The notes below the pieces were generated by a model that saw only the letters and a list, made by a program, of their open reading frames with translations, searched no databases and had not been told where the DNA came from. DNA of 64,000 nucleotides from contig NC_069367.1 in the NCBI RefSeq assembly GCF_021730395.1, forward strand, positions 13,142,501 through 13,206,500. Direction: 5' to 3'. This DNA comes from Mercenaria mercenaria (lineage: Eukaryota; Mollusca; Bivalvia; Venerida; Veneridae). Made by a program: the position numbers and the translations under genes. This document shows, piece by piece, positions 45,385 to 57,240 of the stretch. Within the stretch, counting starts at the first letter, position 1. Each line of letters begins with the position of its first letter.

Positions 45385-48300
45385 TTTAAACACAGCCGTT
45401 ACCACTCATGATTCAGTATGCCATACTAGTATATTCAAGTATATTCAACGCCAAACAGTCATTGTCAGGGGAGCGACTTAGGGCCACTATGACCCTTCTG
45501 TTGAATATGTGTGGATCAGTTTATTTGAGCGGCTGAATTAACCGACATCTGCTGAGAGAAATCTTAAAAAGTTTCGAATAATATAATCTTAAGCAAAGAA
45601 AATGTGTTGTTTTTTTTTTTTATCGAATAGGTTAATTCTGTAGTATAATCCGTTATATATTAACAAATTGATTACCGGATACCTAAAACTTCTTAGAGAA
45701 CAGGCTAGGCATATAGTTAGGGGACGGCTAGATACTTCCTTTGGTTTTAGTTACGATCAAAGACCAAGAGTATTTCCGTAAATTGTAAATTTCATCCCTG
45801 ACAAAGACGAGGGTTGAGGGTATCGCACATTTCATTACTTCTTATGAATAAAACTCAGTCAAACTAAGACTGATAGTTTTTACTTCTGTAGTGATCTTTT
45901 ATTTTAAAAATGTCTTTTTAAGCACCTTGTAGCGATTACAAAACATATTTGAATTCAGTGTCGTTAGTTTTTTGGGTCTTTTGGATCAAGAAAACCAATC
46001 AGTGTACATGCATCTGAAAAAAAAAACATGTGATCTGAAGCCGGTGTTTATTTTTGGCTCCAAGAGTATCAGATTGATTAAATTCCGTGAGGCATATCCA
46101 TCCAGTCCCAGTCATAAATTTGAACATAGCTAATTTTAAATTTTTGAAAAATTGAATAATAATTATTTAAAATAAAGCGTTTCTTTGCTGTTCTGATAAG
46201 TGTGTTTTTTTCCTGTAGAATTTCAAGCATTTTAAAATAGAAATGTTTCATACTTACATCATCTACACACGTAAAGATCCTTACGTAATAATAAGCGTCT
46301 GCTAAATTTTGTCCGAAAAAATGTAATCGAGTTGCTCCTAACACGTAAATCTGCTTGCTTTACAATATAACATTTTGTATGGCTAAATTAGGCGAAAATA
46401 GTAGATGCACAACGCACTTAATGAAATAAAAAATAATATCATGCCTGTTACGCACGCCTTTCTTTACAAGTATCAAATAACCTTAATTATATTAATACAC
46501 GTGAGCCGTATTGATCCCACAAATTGATTTTGCACTGCAATAATGAATGGCTTGAGGTTTTTTTTTTGTATTTACAATTCATTATCTTCTTTAAATAGCT
46601 AAATTATTTCTGATCTTACGTTAATCATATCGTGTTTAATAATGTGATCAATGGAATGTTTACTGAATTTATTGAACAATATCATGTTCATCTGCATAAT
46701 ATCATTTTTTAAAAGCGTTCCGTACGGACACTTCCTCGTTCCATATACAATAAAGGTTTAATAGCCTTTGACATAACGTCAAAATGACGTATAAAAGGGA
46801 TAATTTTGTTTCAATATCGGCGTATAGAAGGGGCAATTAAAAAAAATCACAATATTGTTTAAAGCTTAATCATTTAAAAGGATGATATTTTTTTGCCATT
46901 TTATTTTTAACAATATGCACGAATTGCCATTTTTTAAAAATGTAAACCGTACCAAGCCCTTTCAAAAATGTTCCTTTTTTAGCATACTGTTGTTTTTCCA
47001 ATGATTTTTTAATCATAAATGAACATTTTAAATAGTCCAGCAACAAACTGTGGATGAACAGCATCTTACGAAAAACGAAAATTGCATTTTTCTGACCGTT
47101 TGCATTAATAACCTAGGCTATGGTCAGTTTCGCTAGAGATCCGAAAGACAGTTGTCTTGTGTTATGACTTTGATGCTTCAACAAGTCTACCTACAGGTGT
47201 AGCAGTGCCATTATTTTGATATATAATTGATATGTTGTTTTTAATCTGTATAGTGTCTTTAAACATGTTCAGCTGACAAATCAGACAGGGGTCTTTAATG
47301 TAATTGAAATGTGTTCAGCATTTCCATGATTTTTTCATGCATAGTTATTTTTAGACTTGTTTACTTGGTTACTAAGCCAATCATATTGTCGCATTGGTTG
47401 AAATGTGTGGTCACATGACTAGTAGTTCTGTGCAGAACATATTAATGACAGCTGGTCACATGTACTTTTGGGAGGTGTCATACGTTTTACATGGTTGTTT
47501 AACAGTTTAAGGATTGTTTGGATTGTTTGGATTCATGTATTTATTTCTTTGGTTTGCAGTTTATTATTGCTTTGCCTAGATTGATTTGTTTAAGTGCTGT
47601 TTCTTGAATAGCGGTTTTATTCATCCGGTGCGCGTTCTTCTGTCATTCTTGAATTAGCGCTTGTTTTTGTAATGGCTGATCTACGAACTGCCGCTGCATT
47701 CTTTTAACACCTTGCATGAATATTTGGATCTTAACTTTACAGCACAGTTAATACAGTTACTGCACAGAGAACAGTGTTTGTGTGATATCAGATGTCAGTA
47801 GAATGTAGGAAACAGAGGGGTACTTGTGTTACACATAAGGTATGTCATGTTATGCTTTGTATTGATTATCTACATGTTATACATATACGTAAATATGAAA
47901 TATGATTAGGATGTAAATAAGTTATGGTTTTATTAATATGTGATATGTTTAGGTTCTGCCAGATATATTGACCACTAGGCTGAGTATTGTTTATCATTGA
48001 GAACTATGTATTTTATATGTTTTAAAGGATATCTTGTAATGTATTTATTTGTAATAAACATGATGTTCTATGTGATTAAGAAATTAATTAATGGGTCTAT
48101 TACAGATATGTTTAATAGTGTTAGATGTTATAAATATTGATATCTTTTGTCTGTATGATATCAACATGATATCCTTTGATATCATTCATTTAGTTATGAT
48201 ACTTACATGTGTTTTTCAGACTCAACACTCTCTTCCAGTATATTCCATATCCATGGGAATGATGTATTGTTTGTGTAATTGTATGATGGACAAAAAAGTA

Positions 48301-48940
48301 AATAAACATTTAGTAAACTACCACTGAGTTCAGTCTTGTGACCCTGCTAGACAGGCATCACATCCGTGATAGAAAACAACTGTATAAATATTCATTACTT
48401 TGTGTTTGAGAGGAACAAATTGAAATAAACGAAAAACATGTTGTTTTTTTTTGTTTTTTTTTTTTGTTGTTTTTTTTTCTGCAATTATATGTGCTACTGT
48501 CATTTGACGTTGAAGGACATCACTTTAGTCTGCCTCGTGCATTGTCAGCGTGATTAATATATTATTAATCTTTTCTTAGGTGAGTGTGGATCTATGTAAA
48601 ACCAAAGGGAAGACTTCAAAAGTCTTCTTAGAAACCTAGTCACCTGTTCTATGTGGACTTATAAGGATAACTTGTAAAAAAAACCTTTTCTCTGAAAGTC
48701 ATAATAAGGCCCTGACCTTGGTCAAGTTAGATATTTGGTAAGTAACAGTGACTAGTGGAGCTCTTCCTGGTTTATTCAAAGAAAAGTATATTGCTTATAT
48801 TTAGGTTTAACCAGGTTCTTTGTTATGTTCTGATCTGGAGATGTTTACAAAACAAGGATAAAAGTCGAATAGGAAGAACCACATTAAAACAACGCAACCT
48901 ACACAGAACTACGCTTTGGGTCTTCAATAGCTTGTGCGTC
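45385..48940. other. Long AT-rich stretch without a supported gene
   Basis: Several open frames of 60-90 codons on both strands show no motif or splice context. A poly-T rich run lies at 48,442-48,480, and TGATATC-rich text at 48,125-48,185. A transcribed + strand unit ending near AATAAA at 48,300 is possible but unsupported. Confidence 0.35.
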
Positions 48941-48944
48941 TAAA

Positions 48945-49610
48945 AGCACAAGTCGAGGTCACAAGTCGAGGTACAATACAACTAAATAAGTTATTGACTA
49001 CAATATTAGCATAGGTGAGATAATGTGCAGAGCGCATGCATCAGATTGGTATGTCGAAGGTCAACGTCACGGTAAGGTCAAATCAGCCTGCCATGTTTTG
49101 TGTCAAAAGCATTTAACATATTTGCCAAAATGTTGGCATATAGATAGAAGGTGATGTGACAATGTGCCAAACGCATGATCTCGATCGGTAGGTCAAAGAT
49201 CAAGGTCACAGTAGTCCAAATGTCAAATCTATCTTTTGAACATTATGTCCAGAGCACAACTTCACAACAATTCAAGTTATTGACTTTAAATTTAAGTGGG
49301 TAGTGAGGAGATTTGACGGATGCAAATTTCCACATCTGTCTGTCTCTCTCTCTCTTTCTCTCTATCTCTCTTTGTCAACCCCACCACCACCCTCCACCCC
49401 ATACACACATTAACTACTCCACTCTAGTCAGCCTACAGTTTGTTTCTTATGCCTTGGTATTCGAGCGCATGAACCAGGTAGGTAGGTAGACAGGTTAATG
49501 GTCAAGGTTACAAGAAGGTCAAATCTGTCCGTCATATTTTGCGTGTAGACCATACCGTAATATTGACTACAAATTTGGTATATATGTAACAATGAAACAT
49601 GGTGCAGGCT
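48945..49610 (+). repeat. Diverged tandem repeat with 'ggtcaaggtcac' units
   Basis: Units with 'gcatgatc..gatcggtaggtcaaagatcaaggtcac' at 49,031, 49,171 and 49,465. A 'ttgactacaaat' block lies before each unit, and a (CT)n run at 49,340-49,372 breaks the array. Similar GACCTTGACC-rich wording is common to clam tandem-cored elements. Confidence 0.5.
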
Positions 49611-49619
49611 GCACGAACT

Positions 49620-50440
49620 TGGAAATCTTTGACAGAGTTATAGATAAAATGACCAATAGACAGGCACTGCAATTTCTTCATGCAATTATCTGTTAGAATA
49701 GATAGCGGTATTTATAAAATACTGAATATCTGATATTAGCGTTGATACTGAATGAGTAAGGAATATTAAGCATAACTAAACTCATTTTGTTTCACATCAG
49801 TTTTCTACTGCGTGACTTCGTGTAAATATTAAAACAATATGAGTATTTTATGAACGGAAACAGTTTTTTACTAATCAAATCCATACCCTATAAACGACTG
49901 TATTCACTGTATTCCCCCTCTTCTTGTTGCGACCGATCAAAACAACAAACTGAAAGATAAAAGCTGAAAAACACCATTTTAACGTGACTGATATGCTTTG
50001 ATGGTATGCATATTTAAATTTTATTGGAAGCTGAAAATGGTTTGTTTCTGTATATAATTTGTTAGTCTGGTTACGGGTAAAATTATAACAAAAAAAACTC
50101 GATTGATGACTGATTTTGTCCAGAAATTGTACATTGTCGGCGTCAAAAGTACATATTTTCTTGCTTGAAGAATGATGTACATGTAAATCCCACTGTTTCA
50201 TGGATAAAGAAAAAATACTAGTTTGGTAATATAAAATACATTCATTGCTAAAATCTCCAGTTTGTTTATAACCGTCAATGAAAGAAGATTCGGTGTGATT
50301 TCGTGACTGTATACATGTTTGCTTGAGTACTGTACAAATGTTTGCGACTTTCGTAAAAGAGACTGTATGCCTGTTTGTAATTGACTTATTTATAAAATAT
50401 CGGCTTTTCCTATGCTTCTTTAGTATTTATTCATAATTAT
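49620..50440. other. No gene recognised
   Basis: A 108-codon - strand open frame (49,875-50,201) has no signal peptide, recognised domain or splice consensus. I do not call it a gene. Confidence 0.3.
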
Positions 50441-51595
50441 AACCCGCAAACGAAGTTTGAAGGAGGGTGGTATATAGGAGTCACCATGCGGTCTGTTTGT
50501 TCGGTCTGTTTATATGTGTGTCCGTGCAATTACTTGAATACTACTACATCTACCTCTCTCCAACTGTACACACAAACATCGGCAATATGTAGTTAACGCC
50601 GGTCTTATTCTTTTCCCTTTCTCTTTAATGTGACACTTAAAGGTAAAACAGGGTCTATTTTTATATTATTATATATTATTAAATGGGGAATATTTACGAA
50701 AAATAATATTGTTATCCCTTGATGGATGACAGAGAACTGGACCGGACATAAAAAAAAAACGCTATTGACATTTGACCTGCAATTGTGACCTTAACTTTTA
50801 AGCTAGGGGTACAGGATTTGCGCATAACACGTCGTCTTATCATGGAGAACATTTGTGCCAAGTAATATTAAAATCCTTTCATAGATAGCAAAGTTATGGA
50901 CCGGACAGGAAAAAAGCCCTGTTGACCATTGACCCCCAATTGTTACATTGACGTTTGAGCCAGGTGTCCAGAATTTGCACATGGCACGTTGTCTTATCAT
51001 GGGAAACATTTGTGCCAAGTGTTATTAAATCCTTCAATGAATGACAGAGCTGTGGACGAAACACGAAACAGACCCTTTTCATGCCATGTTAACATTTGAT
51101 TGCCAAGTGTGGCTTTAACCTTTGACCTAGTGGTCTGAAACTTGTGCATGACAAATCGTCTCATTATAAAGTATGTCCCTGTTCATGCCATGTAAACATT
51201 TGACTGCCAAGTGTGATTTTAACCTTTGACCTAGGGGTCTGATACTTGTGCCTAACACATCGTCTCATTATGAAGTATATATGTGCCAAGTAATATCAAA
51301 ATCCCTTCTTGGATGGCAGAGTTACAGACAGGACAGGAAAAAAGCGCTGTTAAACTTTGACCTCCAATTGTGACCTTGACCTTTGAGCTATGGGTCCGGG
51401 TTTTGCGCATGATACGTGGTCTCATCATGGGAAACATTTGTGCCAATTAATATTAAAATCCCTTCATGGATGACAGACTAATGGAACGGACACGAAATTT
51501 CGGACGGACAGATGGACGGAATGACAGAATGACGGGCGGGCGAAAAAGCGCATTCCTATAGTCCCGAAACTGCTTTTCAACCAGTAGGGGAGTAA
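50440..51595 (+). mobile_element. Second copy of the 157-bp tandem-cored element
   Basis: The same core as the array at 31.5-33.0 kb ('gcgcataacacgtcgtcttatcatgg', 'atggaccggacagg', 'cctgttgacc'), but with units more diverged and a partial internal duplication of GTTCATGCCATGTTAACATT text (51,078 and 51,182). The end has the GGACGGACAGATGGACGG run and the same hairpin (51,559-51,593) with AACTGCTTTTCAACCAGT inside. The left edge may begin at AACCCGCAAACGAAGTTTGA (50,442). Confidence 0.8.
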
Positions 51596-51635
51596 CGAGC
51601 AGCCTCACAGTGGGAAGGGGGCAAATGTCCCCTAC

Positions 51636-52196
51636 TGGTTGAATATTTAACATGAGTACCACATAAGTGGATATATGGGCCCGAAGTGTATGCTTGTTAG
51701 TGGAAAAGTGCTTTACACTCGGACATCTTGTATCTGATCCAGATAAGAATTACACGAACATTAACAAGATACTGCCCTCTTTGTGCGTGTGAAGTTGAAG
51801 AGGTAGGTGCAATGGTTTTCAAGAAATCACAGGAACACATTTTTATCCAAAATTGCTGTCAGTAGGCCATCTTGAATCCCATCCGAAAAAATAGTATACG
51901 TGCGTTTACTACATATGGTTGAGTATTTAATATGAGTACCACATAAGTGGATATATGGGCCCGAAGTGTATGCTTGTTAGTGGAAAAGTGCTTTACACTC
52001 GGACATCTTGTATCTGATCCAGATAAGAATTACACGAACATTAACAAGATACTGCCCTCTATGTGCGTGTGAAGTTGAAGAGGTAGGTGCAATAGTTTTC
52101 AAGAAATCACAGGAACACATTTTTATCCAAAATTGCTGTCAGTAGGCCATCTTGAATCCCATCCGAAAAAATAGTATACGTGCGTTTACTACATAT
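51636..52196 (+). repeat. Nearly identical 280-bp tandem duplication
   Basis: GAGTACCACATAAGTGGATA at 51,653 recurs at 51,933. The two 280-bp units differ at only a handful of positions (for example 'tttgtgcg' versus 'tatgtgcg'). The first unit starts exactly where the preceding element's inverted end (CCCCTACTGGTTGAA) stops. Its high identity makes it one of the youngest changes in the window. Confidence 0.9.
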
Positions 52197-52247
52197 TGAT
52201 CTCTATGTGTGTGTGTGTGAAGTATCAATGTAAGTTAATCACAGGTA

Positions 52248-52615
52248 CCCTAGCTGCGGCTGGACATACAGCCGTCGTGTTGACTACCCGCCGTGATTTG
52301 ACCGTTATTTCTCATACATTTATACTTACCAAATAACACACAACTTTCGATTTAAATGTTTCTTTAAAATATTCTGAATTTGCCAATGGTATTAAAACAA
52401 AGACTACGTAGAACTCCCGCCATTTTTAAACCAACGGAAGTGGATTGAACCAGTCTTAGCAATGAAAATAACTAAATCCGCAAGGACAGATTCCCGGCGT
52501 GTGCAAGCGTTATCACTGTCAAAAGTAAATTAGTAAATTATTTCAAACATGAGAAATAACGGTCAAATCACCACAGGTCGTAAACACGACGGCTGTATTT
52601 CCAGCCGCAGGGTGC
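52248..52615. mobile_element. MITE with ~62-bp terminal inverted repeats
   Basis: Left arm 52,254-52,315 (CTGCGGCTGGACATACAGCC onward) and right arm 52,549-52,610 are inverted with few mismatches, enclosing about 230 bp of single-copy sequence. The open frame at 52,549-52,755 is a by-product. Confidence 0.75.
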
Positions 52616-52747
52616 TTGTGGGTGCAATAGTTTTTAAAAAATTGGAGGAGCATTTTGTTGACAGACGGACGGACAAACAGACAGACACACAGGCAGGCGG
52701 ACGGGGGTTAACCTATAGGGCCGTGATTAACAATAATGTGATAAGGT

Positions 52748-52953
52748 ATGCCTGAATACAATGTATATTTTTACTACAAAAAGCATCACCTTGAAATGTT
52801 CAACACATACACATCTCGATACTCTATACCCATTGTGTTAATTTTACAATCTGTTATGATGATTTAATTTGGTCAATGGGTATAGAGTATCGAGATGTGT
52901 ATATGTTGAACATTTCGAGGTGGTGCTTTTTGTAGTAAAAAATATTCAGGCAT
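52748..52953. mobile_element. Long-hairpin MITE
   Basis: Arms 52,748-52,836 and 52,874-52,953 are almost perfect inverted copies (ATACTCTATACCCATTG and its inverse at the loop). The loop is about 37 bp. The small number of mismatches suggests a young copy or ongoing correction between arms. Confidence 0.85.
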
Positions 52954-53041
52954 AGGGTTGTTGCTTTTTCATATCTCATCAGTGTATATGGTCCGTTATA
53001 CTTTTATATACAATGTATATTCATTGCGAATTAACTCGTAT

Positions 53042-53234
53042 CATGCTGGAGACGATTGATTCTGCCTTTGAGACCAGTGTGATCATGCATATTCGTGCAG
53101 CCTGATCAAGATCTGCACTGTTCGCCATTCAGTCGGTATCTTTTTGGTGAACACCCCTTTTAACAGTTAATGGTACTGTCCAAATTGAATGGTGGACAAG
53201 TTCATTTTAGAAACTTATCAGGATAAGGGTTAAC
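53042..53234 (+). repeat. Short interspersed repeat ending in AAGGGTTAAC
   Basis: Begins TCATGCTGGAGACGATTG and runs through GATCAAGATCTGCACTGTTC and TTTTTGGTGAACACCCCTTT to GGATAAGGGTTAA. From general familiarity this wording is a very frequent repeat in venerid clam DNA. It supports the taxonomic inference, but no database comparison was possible. Confidence 0.5.
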
Positions 53235-53416
53235 ATAGTAACAATTCATAAGAACAATAACAAGAATGAAGTAAGAAGAGCGGCAAGGTATTTTATTTGA
53301 TGTCTACTGAGTTTAATAACATTGGCTTTAATAATACATGCAATGTTTATTAATGTCTTTATTTTCTTTTACTTTCAACAATATTTTTTTTATTATTATG
53401 AAAGAATTACTACAGT

Positions 53417-53422
53417 TTTATT
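53417..53422 (-). terminator. Polyadenylation signal of the macin gene
   Basis: AATAAA on the - strand, 40 bases after the macin stop codon and the first such hexamer downstream. This is a normal distance for a compact antimicrobial-peptide transcript. Confidence 0.6.
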
Positions 53423-53461
53423 GAATTGGTGGAGAAAATATCTTTTCATGCCGCGCGTCAA

Positions 53462-53764
53462 TCAGAATCCACACCACCGTGGTTTAGGATTTGAGTGTCG
53501 GGTTGATGAGCAGTCACACATGTATCGCTTGTCGGTGAGAGGGCATTTGGCGGGCACGAGAACGCAGGAACCTGTCATGTAACCTTTGCAGTAGCACCTC
53601 TGGTGACACGTCTGCCAGCCAATACCAGAAAGAAACAGGCTCCATCTTGAACAGCGAGACCAGTCGTCATAACAATCGCCAACGACACCTGCCTCAGTTT
53701 TCGGTATGTAAAGATACATGGCCATGCACGCCACAAGAAACAGTACTTGCGAAGACAGCTTCAT
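53462..53764 (-). CDS. Macin-family antimicrobial peptide precursor (mytimacin/theromacin-like)
   Basis: Role (family knowledge): secreted cysteine-rich peptide of innate immunity, killing bacteria; macins are known from leeches, Hydra and molluscs. Seen: 100 codons in one exon. A signal peptide MKLSSQVLFLVACMAMYL continues to about residue 25 (..KTEA). The mature peptide starts GVVGDCYDDWSRCSRW and holds ten cysteines, as in theromacin/mytimacin and more than the eight of hydramacin. The DCYDDWSRCS block and the GIGWQTCHQRC block are family signatures. The stop is TGA/TAA-bounded directly after RWCGF. Start choice: the open frame extends 17 codons further up, but TTTAGATTTCAG|AGCATTATG places a splice acceptor six bases before the chosen ATG, so the upstream part is intronic and a non-coding first exon is expected. 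It looks intact. Confidence 0.92.
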   Translation of the reverse strand: MKLSSQVLFLVACMAMYLYIPKTEAGVVGDCYDDWSRCSRWSLFLSGIGWQTCHQRCYCKGYMTGSCVLVPAKCPLTDKRYMCDCSSTRHSNPKPRWCGF

Positions 53765-53829
53765 AATGCTCTGAAATCTAAAATTACATTTATATAATCG
53801 CTTCAATGTCAACATTTCAAATGTTCAAT

Positions 53830-54285
53830 ACAGGATATCAAATGAGTGTAATTCCAGCACTGAACTTGTTGAGTAACATGATATGATCTGAGCCTCTGAC
53901 AACAAACAAATTCCATTTTAAATGTTAGTTAATTTGGTCTTGCTTTTGTAATTTTTGTTATATTGAAATATTAGTACAAAGTCCTAAACGTATATTTTGC
54001 AGTTGCCGAAAAAATCACATGGACCGTATAGTTTAAATTGCGACCTGAATTATGTATTGACGTACTAGAAATGAAATAACATCTTATGTTCTACTATTTT
54101 CTAAATATTATATAAAAACGAAAGGACGAAAGGAAAAATAAATATTTTTAAAAATGTCGCATCAGATTAAAAATCGAAAGAACGGACCATTCAGAAATGA
54201 TTCTCTAGAAATTTTAACAAGTGCGTCCTGTGACTCTTCTATCTCCATGTTTAATTAAGAAATGTAGAAAAAACGTGCTTTTAAC
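53830..54285. other. Upstream region of the macin gene
   Basis: AT-rich. It should hold the 5' untranslated exon and promoter if the intron is short, but I could not choose a TSS. No other feature is seen. Confidence 0.35.
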
Positions 54286-54289
54286 GTTA

Positions 54290-54560
54290 TTAATACACGA
54301 AAAAGAGGTTATGCGTCCGCAGAATAATTTCACGAGGGCGTAGCCCGACTAAATTATTCTTGTGACGTATAACCGATTTTGTGTTTATTTAAGTGAAGCA
54401 TGATCTTGCTATACATTATTTCGATTCTAATAAGCCCTTTATCTACAACAGAATATAAAATATAATAGCGCTTATTCTTTGTCGCAACAAAAACATTGAC
54501 GTCATCGCCGTTCACGTGACCTCATTTTAGCGTAAGCGTGTTTTAACAGATACAAGCATA
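54290..54560. mobile_element. Palindromic CRE-bearing MITE family, copy 3
   Basis: Central block TTTCACGAGGGCGTAGCCCG with flanking inverted AATAATTT/AAATTATT at 54,321-54,360, terminal ATTATTTCGATTCTAA at 54,415-54,431, and TGACGTCATC at 54,497. It is collinear (inverted) with copy 2 at 28.4-28.6 kb. It lies about 0.5-0.8 kb upstream of the macin gene, so its CRE-like site is placed where it could act on that promoter. Confidence 0.65.
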
Positions 54561-55116
54561 TTAGAAATGAGATTATACCATTATGTTTGTCTTTATTTAT
54601 AAATTTTACGTAATGTCCTCTGTTTGGGATTAAGGTATCCGATCCACAAATAGGTTACATTTCAATGCCTGGTGACCCCATATTTTATATCATTTGAAAG
54701 AGTTTTGTCTGCTGAACAAGAATTAGTAAATAAGATGACCATAATAATATGCACGAATCACTACATTCATGTTTTTCTGTTAAGGTATCATCGAAAACTA
54801 TAAAGAAAAAAATAAATATTCTATAACATATTTTAGTCATGTAATTTATATTTTCCTTTTCAGCAGACAATACACTTTCAAATGATACCAAAGTTATATG
54901 AGCTTACCAGGCATCAATATCTGACATATTTTAATAGCACTGTTACATAAAACTTGCTTATTTGTCGACCGGATGCCTTAAATTCTCTTGGAACATGCTT
55001 TGTTAAAAATAATAGCGATATTAATCTACATAATATAAATAAAATATTGCTGTAAATCCGTTTAAAGAGATTCTGCTTTGCTATTATACCTTCCGATTGT
55101 GCAGTTCACTTTTAAT

Positions 55117-55615
55117 TAAGAAATAATAAATCTGTTCCTATATTTTATCAGTTAATAAAATATGGGCAGGAGTTTGGATGCGTAGTAATTAAATCACGAG
55201 TGCGTAGCACGAGTGATTTAATTATTCGCATCCAAACGACTGCCCATGTTTTATTAATTGATAAAATTATTGGAACAGATTTATTATTTCGATTCTAACA
55301 ACGCAAATAAATCGCATTTTACAGTACTACATTTTCAGCGTAATACGTCATTCGGGTCATATGCTATTACAATTTACCCCCTATGGTTAGAAAGTGTTGC
55401 AAAGCCAATGGAACGTATAGATATTTGTTTCTTTTTTATCAGAATTTGGAGAAGTATTTATAAATTAGTAATCTAACAGCTCGCAAACTAATTATGAACA
55501 GAATCATCAAATTTGGCGAGTTGACCCTGTGTTACGAGTGACGAGCTTAACTTTTATATGACGTCACATCATTATGACGTCATACTTTATGTCATACATT
55601 TATGACGTCACCGCT
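55117..55615. mobile_element. Palindromic CRE-bearing MITE family, copy 4
   Basis: Arms 55,117-55,186 and 55,231-55,300 are inverted (AATAATAAATCTGTTCC and inverse; GGGCAG..GTTTGGATGCG and inverse). The central block is ATCACGAGTGCGTAGCACGA at 55,191-55,215, with terminal ATTATTTCGATTCTAA at 55,285. Further right, three TGACGTCA-type sites (55,559, 55,576 and 55,604) lie within 60 bp. Confidence 0.65.
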
Positions 55616-55619
55616 GAAT

Positions 55620-57240
55620 CTTAATTGAGCTAATTGAATTCGCTCGAAGAGATCAGAACGTGTTTTACGGTCCTACACATAAGTCAGTATGACTTTTATC
55701 ATGTTTATGTTTTTGAAATACTGTTTTCAACCGTTTGGCCATGAAATAATTCGTATGTAATGGAACTGAAGTAGAATCTCTTATGTCACAATCATAGGGG
55801 GTGAAATGTAACAGCCAACCATATTTTATCGTAGATTCATGTATAGGCGATTTCGCTATATGTTTATATAGCAGTTGCTGCGGATCGTGTTAGAATGAAT
55901 GTTTGTCTTTTTCCAATCTGCTGTATGTCTGTAAAAAAAGTGAAATTGCATAAAATGTTATAAAAATCTTACGTAATCAGAATCTACATTATTACAAAAA
56001 TAAACGCATTGTTTTTTTACACAGAAATACGGAAAATAAGCACATGTTACACATTGGTGCGCACGAGATAATTTAATCTTTAACAAAATGCATGTCTTAA
56101 ACATACCACAGTTCCGTTCAGTTGCGATTTTTTTCATGTTTGGAGGTACCAGATAATAGATATTACTACTAAAGCAGTCACATTTCTCTCTCTTTGTATC
56201 CCTTAATTATTTTTTATTATAGATAAAATATGTGTTATTGTGCTTTTTATGGTTTGATTTTTTTCTTATTTAAATTATATAATACATTGCGCTTTCTGTG
56301 AAAATTTAAATATGGGGTGTTGTCGCTAAGTGATCAAAATTTCAGAGTGCCAAAATTGCTTTTACAATATAGTTGTCCAATTGTATGGTATAATAAAAAA
56401 AATCTAAGTTAACATAGTTTTTCAAGGGAAAGTAATTTTGCAAAAGTTCTGAAAAATACTTTCAGCCCTGTCCCCGCCTTGGTTGGCAGCATTCTGCTTG
56501 TGTTTACAGTATATATTGTCTCACTCAAAGCTGTTTGATATTGATATAATGAAACTTGAATAAATACTTTTTAACTGCTTATTTTGACCATTTGAAACTA
56601 AAATATTTACTAAAACGTAATGACCTTTGTAAAAATTATTTTGCAAATGAGTACTTACATTTCTGTTATCCTCAAAGCGAATTTTGAGGCAAACCTATAT
56701 CGTTGCTTATATTTATACACTCCATTAATTAATCTAGATATCTCTTGAATAAAGGCTTTGGGTGGAGATAAGTTTTAAATCAGATAGGGACGAAGAAATT
56801 GCTCAAATCAATGAATATACAAGTAAACATCTTGCCATTTTGTCGTAAACAACAATTTAAAATTTCACTTCCGTATGTGTGAACACAAAATAATCAATAC
56901 AACAATACAAAGAAATAAGGCGGGAAAAAAAGAGAGAAAAAGACAGTAAAGGCCAACATATTCAGCATGGTGGACTTGTTGACTGATTAATATCATTTTT
57001 CAAATATCGTTGTTTTTTTATAAGACCTGGCAAACGTAGTGAATTACAAATATCATGATGGGAACGTTTATTAACGAAACGAACGCGAAACAATATAGGC
57101 ATGCTTTTAGATATAGTGACAATTTTCCTTCAGTCCGTATTATAGTGTTCAATGTATCAAAAGCGATGACAGCTACAAATCATTGGGAATAAGCATTTTC
57201 TACAATTAGAAGCTGGTTAGAAATATTGCTCGGTGTAAGT
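55620..57240. other. No gene recognised
   Basis: AT-rich single-copy-looking sequence. No open frame above 60 codons with features and no recognised repeat. Confidence 0.35.

Noticed and set aside
49875-50201. 108-codon - strand open frame as a gene
   Set aside because: No domain, no splice context and no plausible start context; chance frame.
53322-53582. 86-codon + strand open frame
   Set aside because: Antisense shadow of the macin exon.
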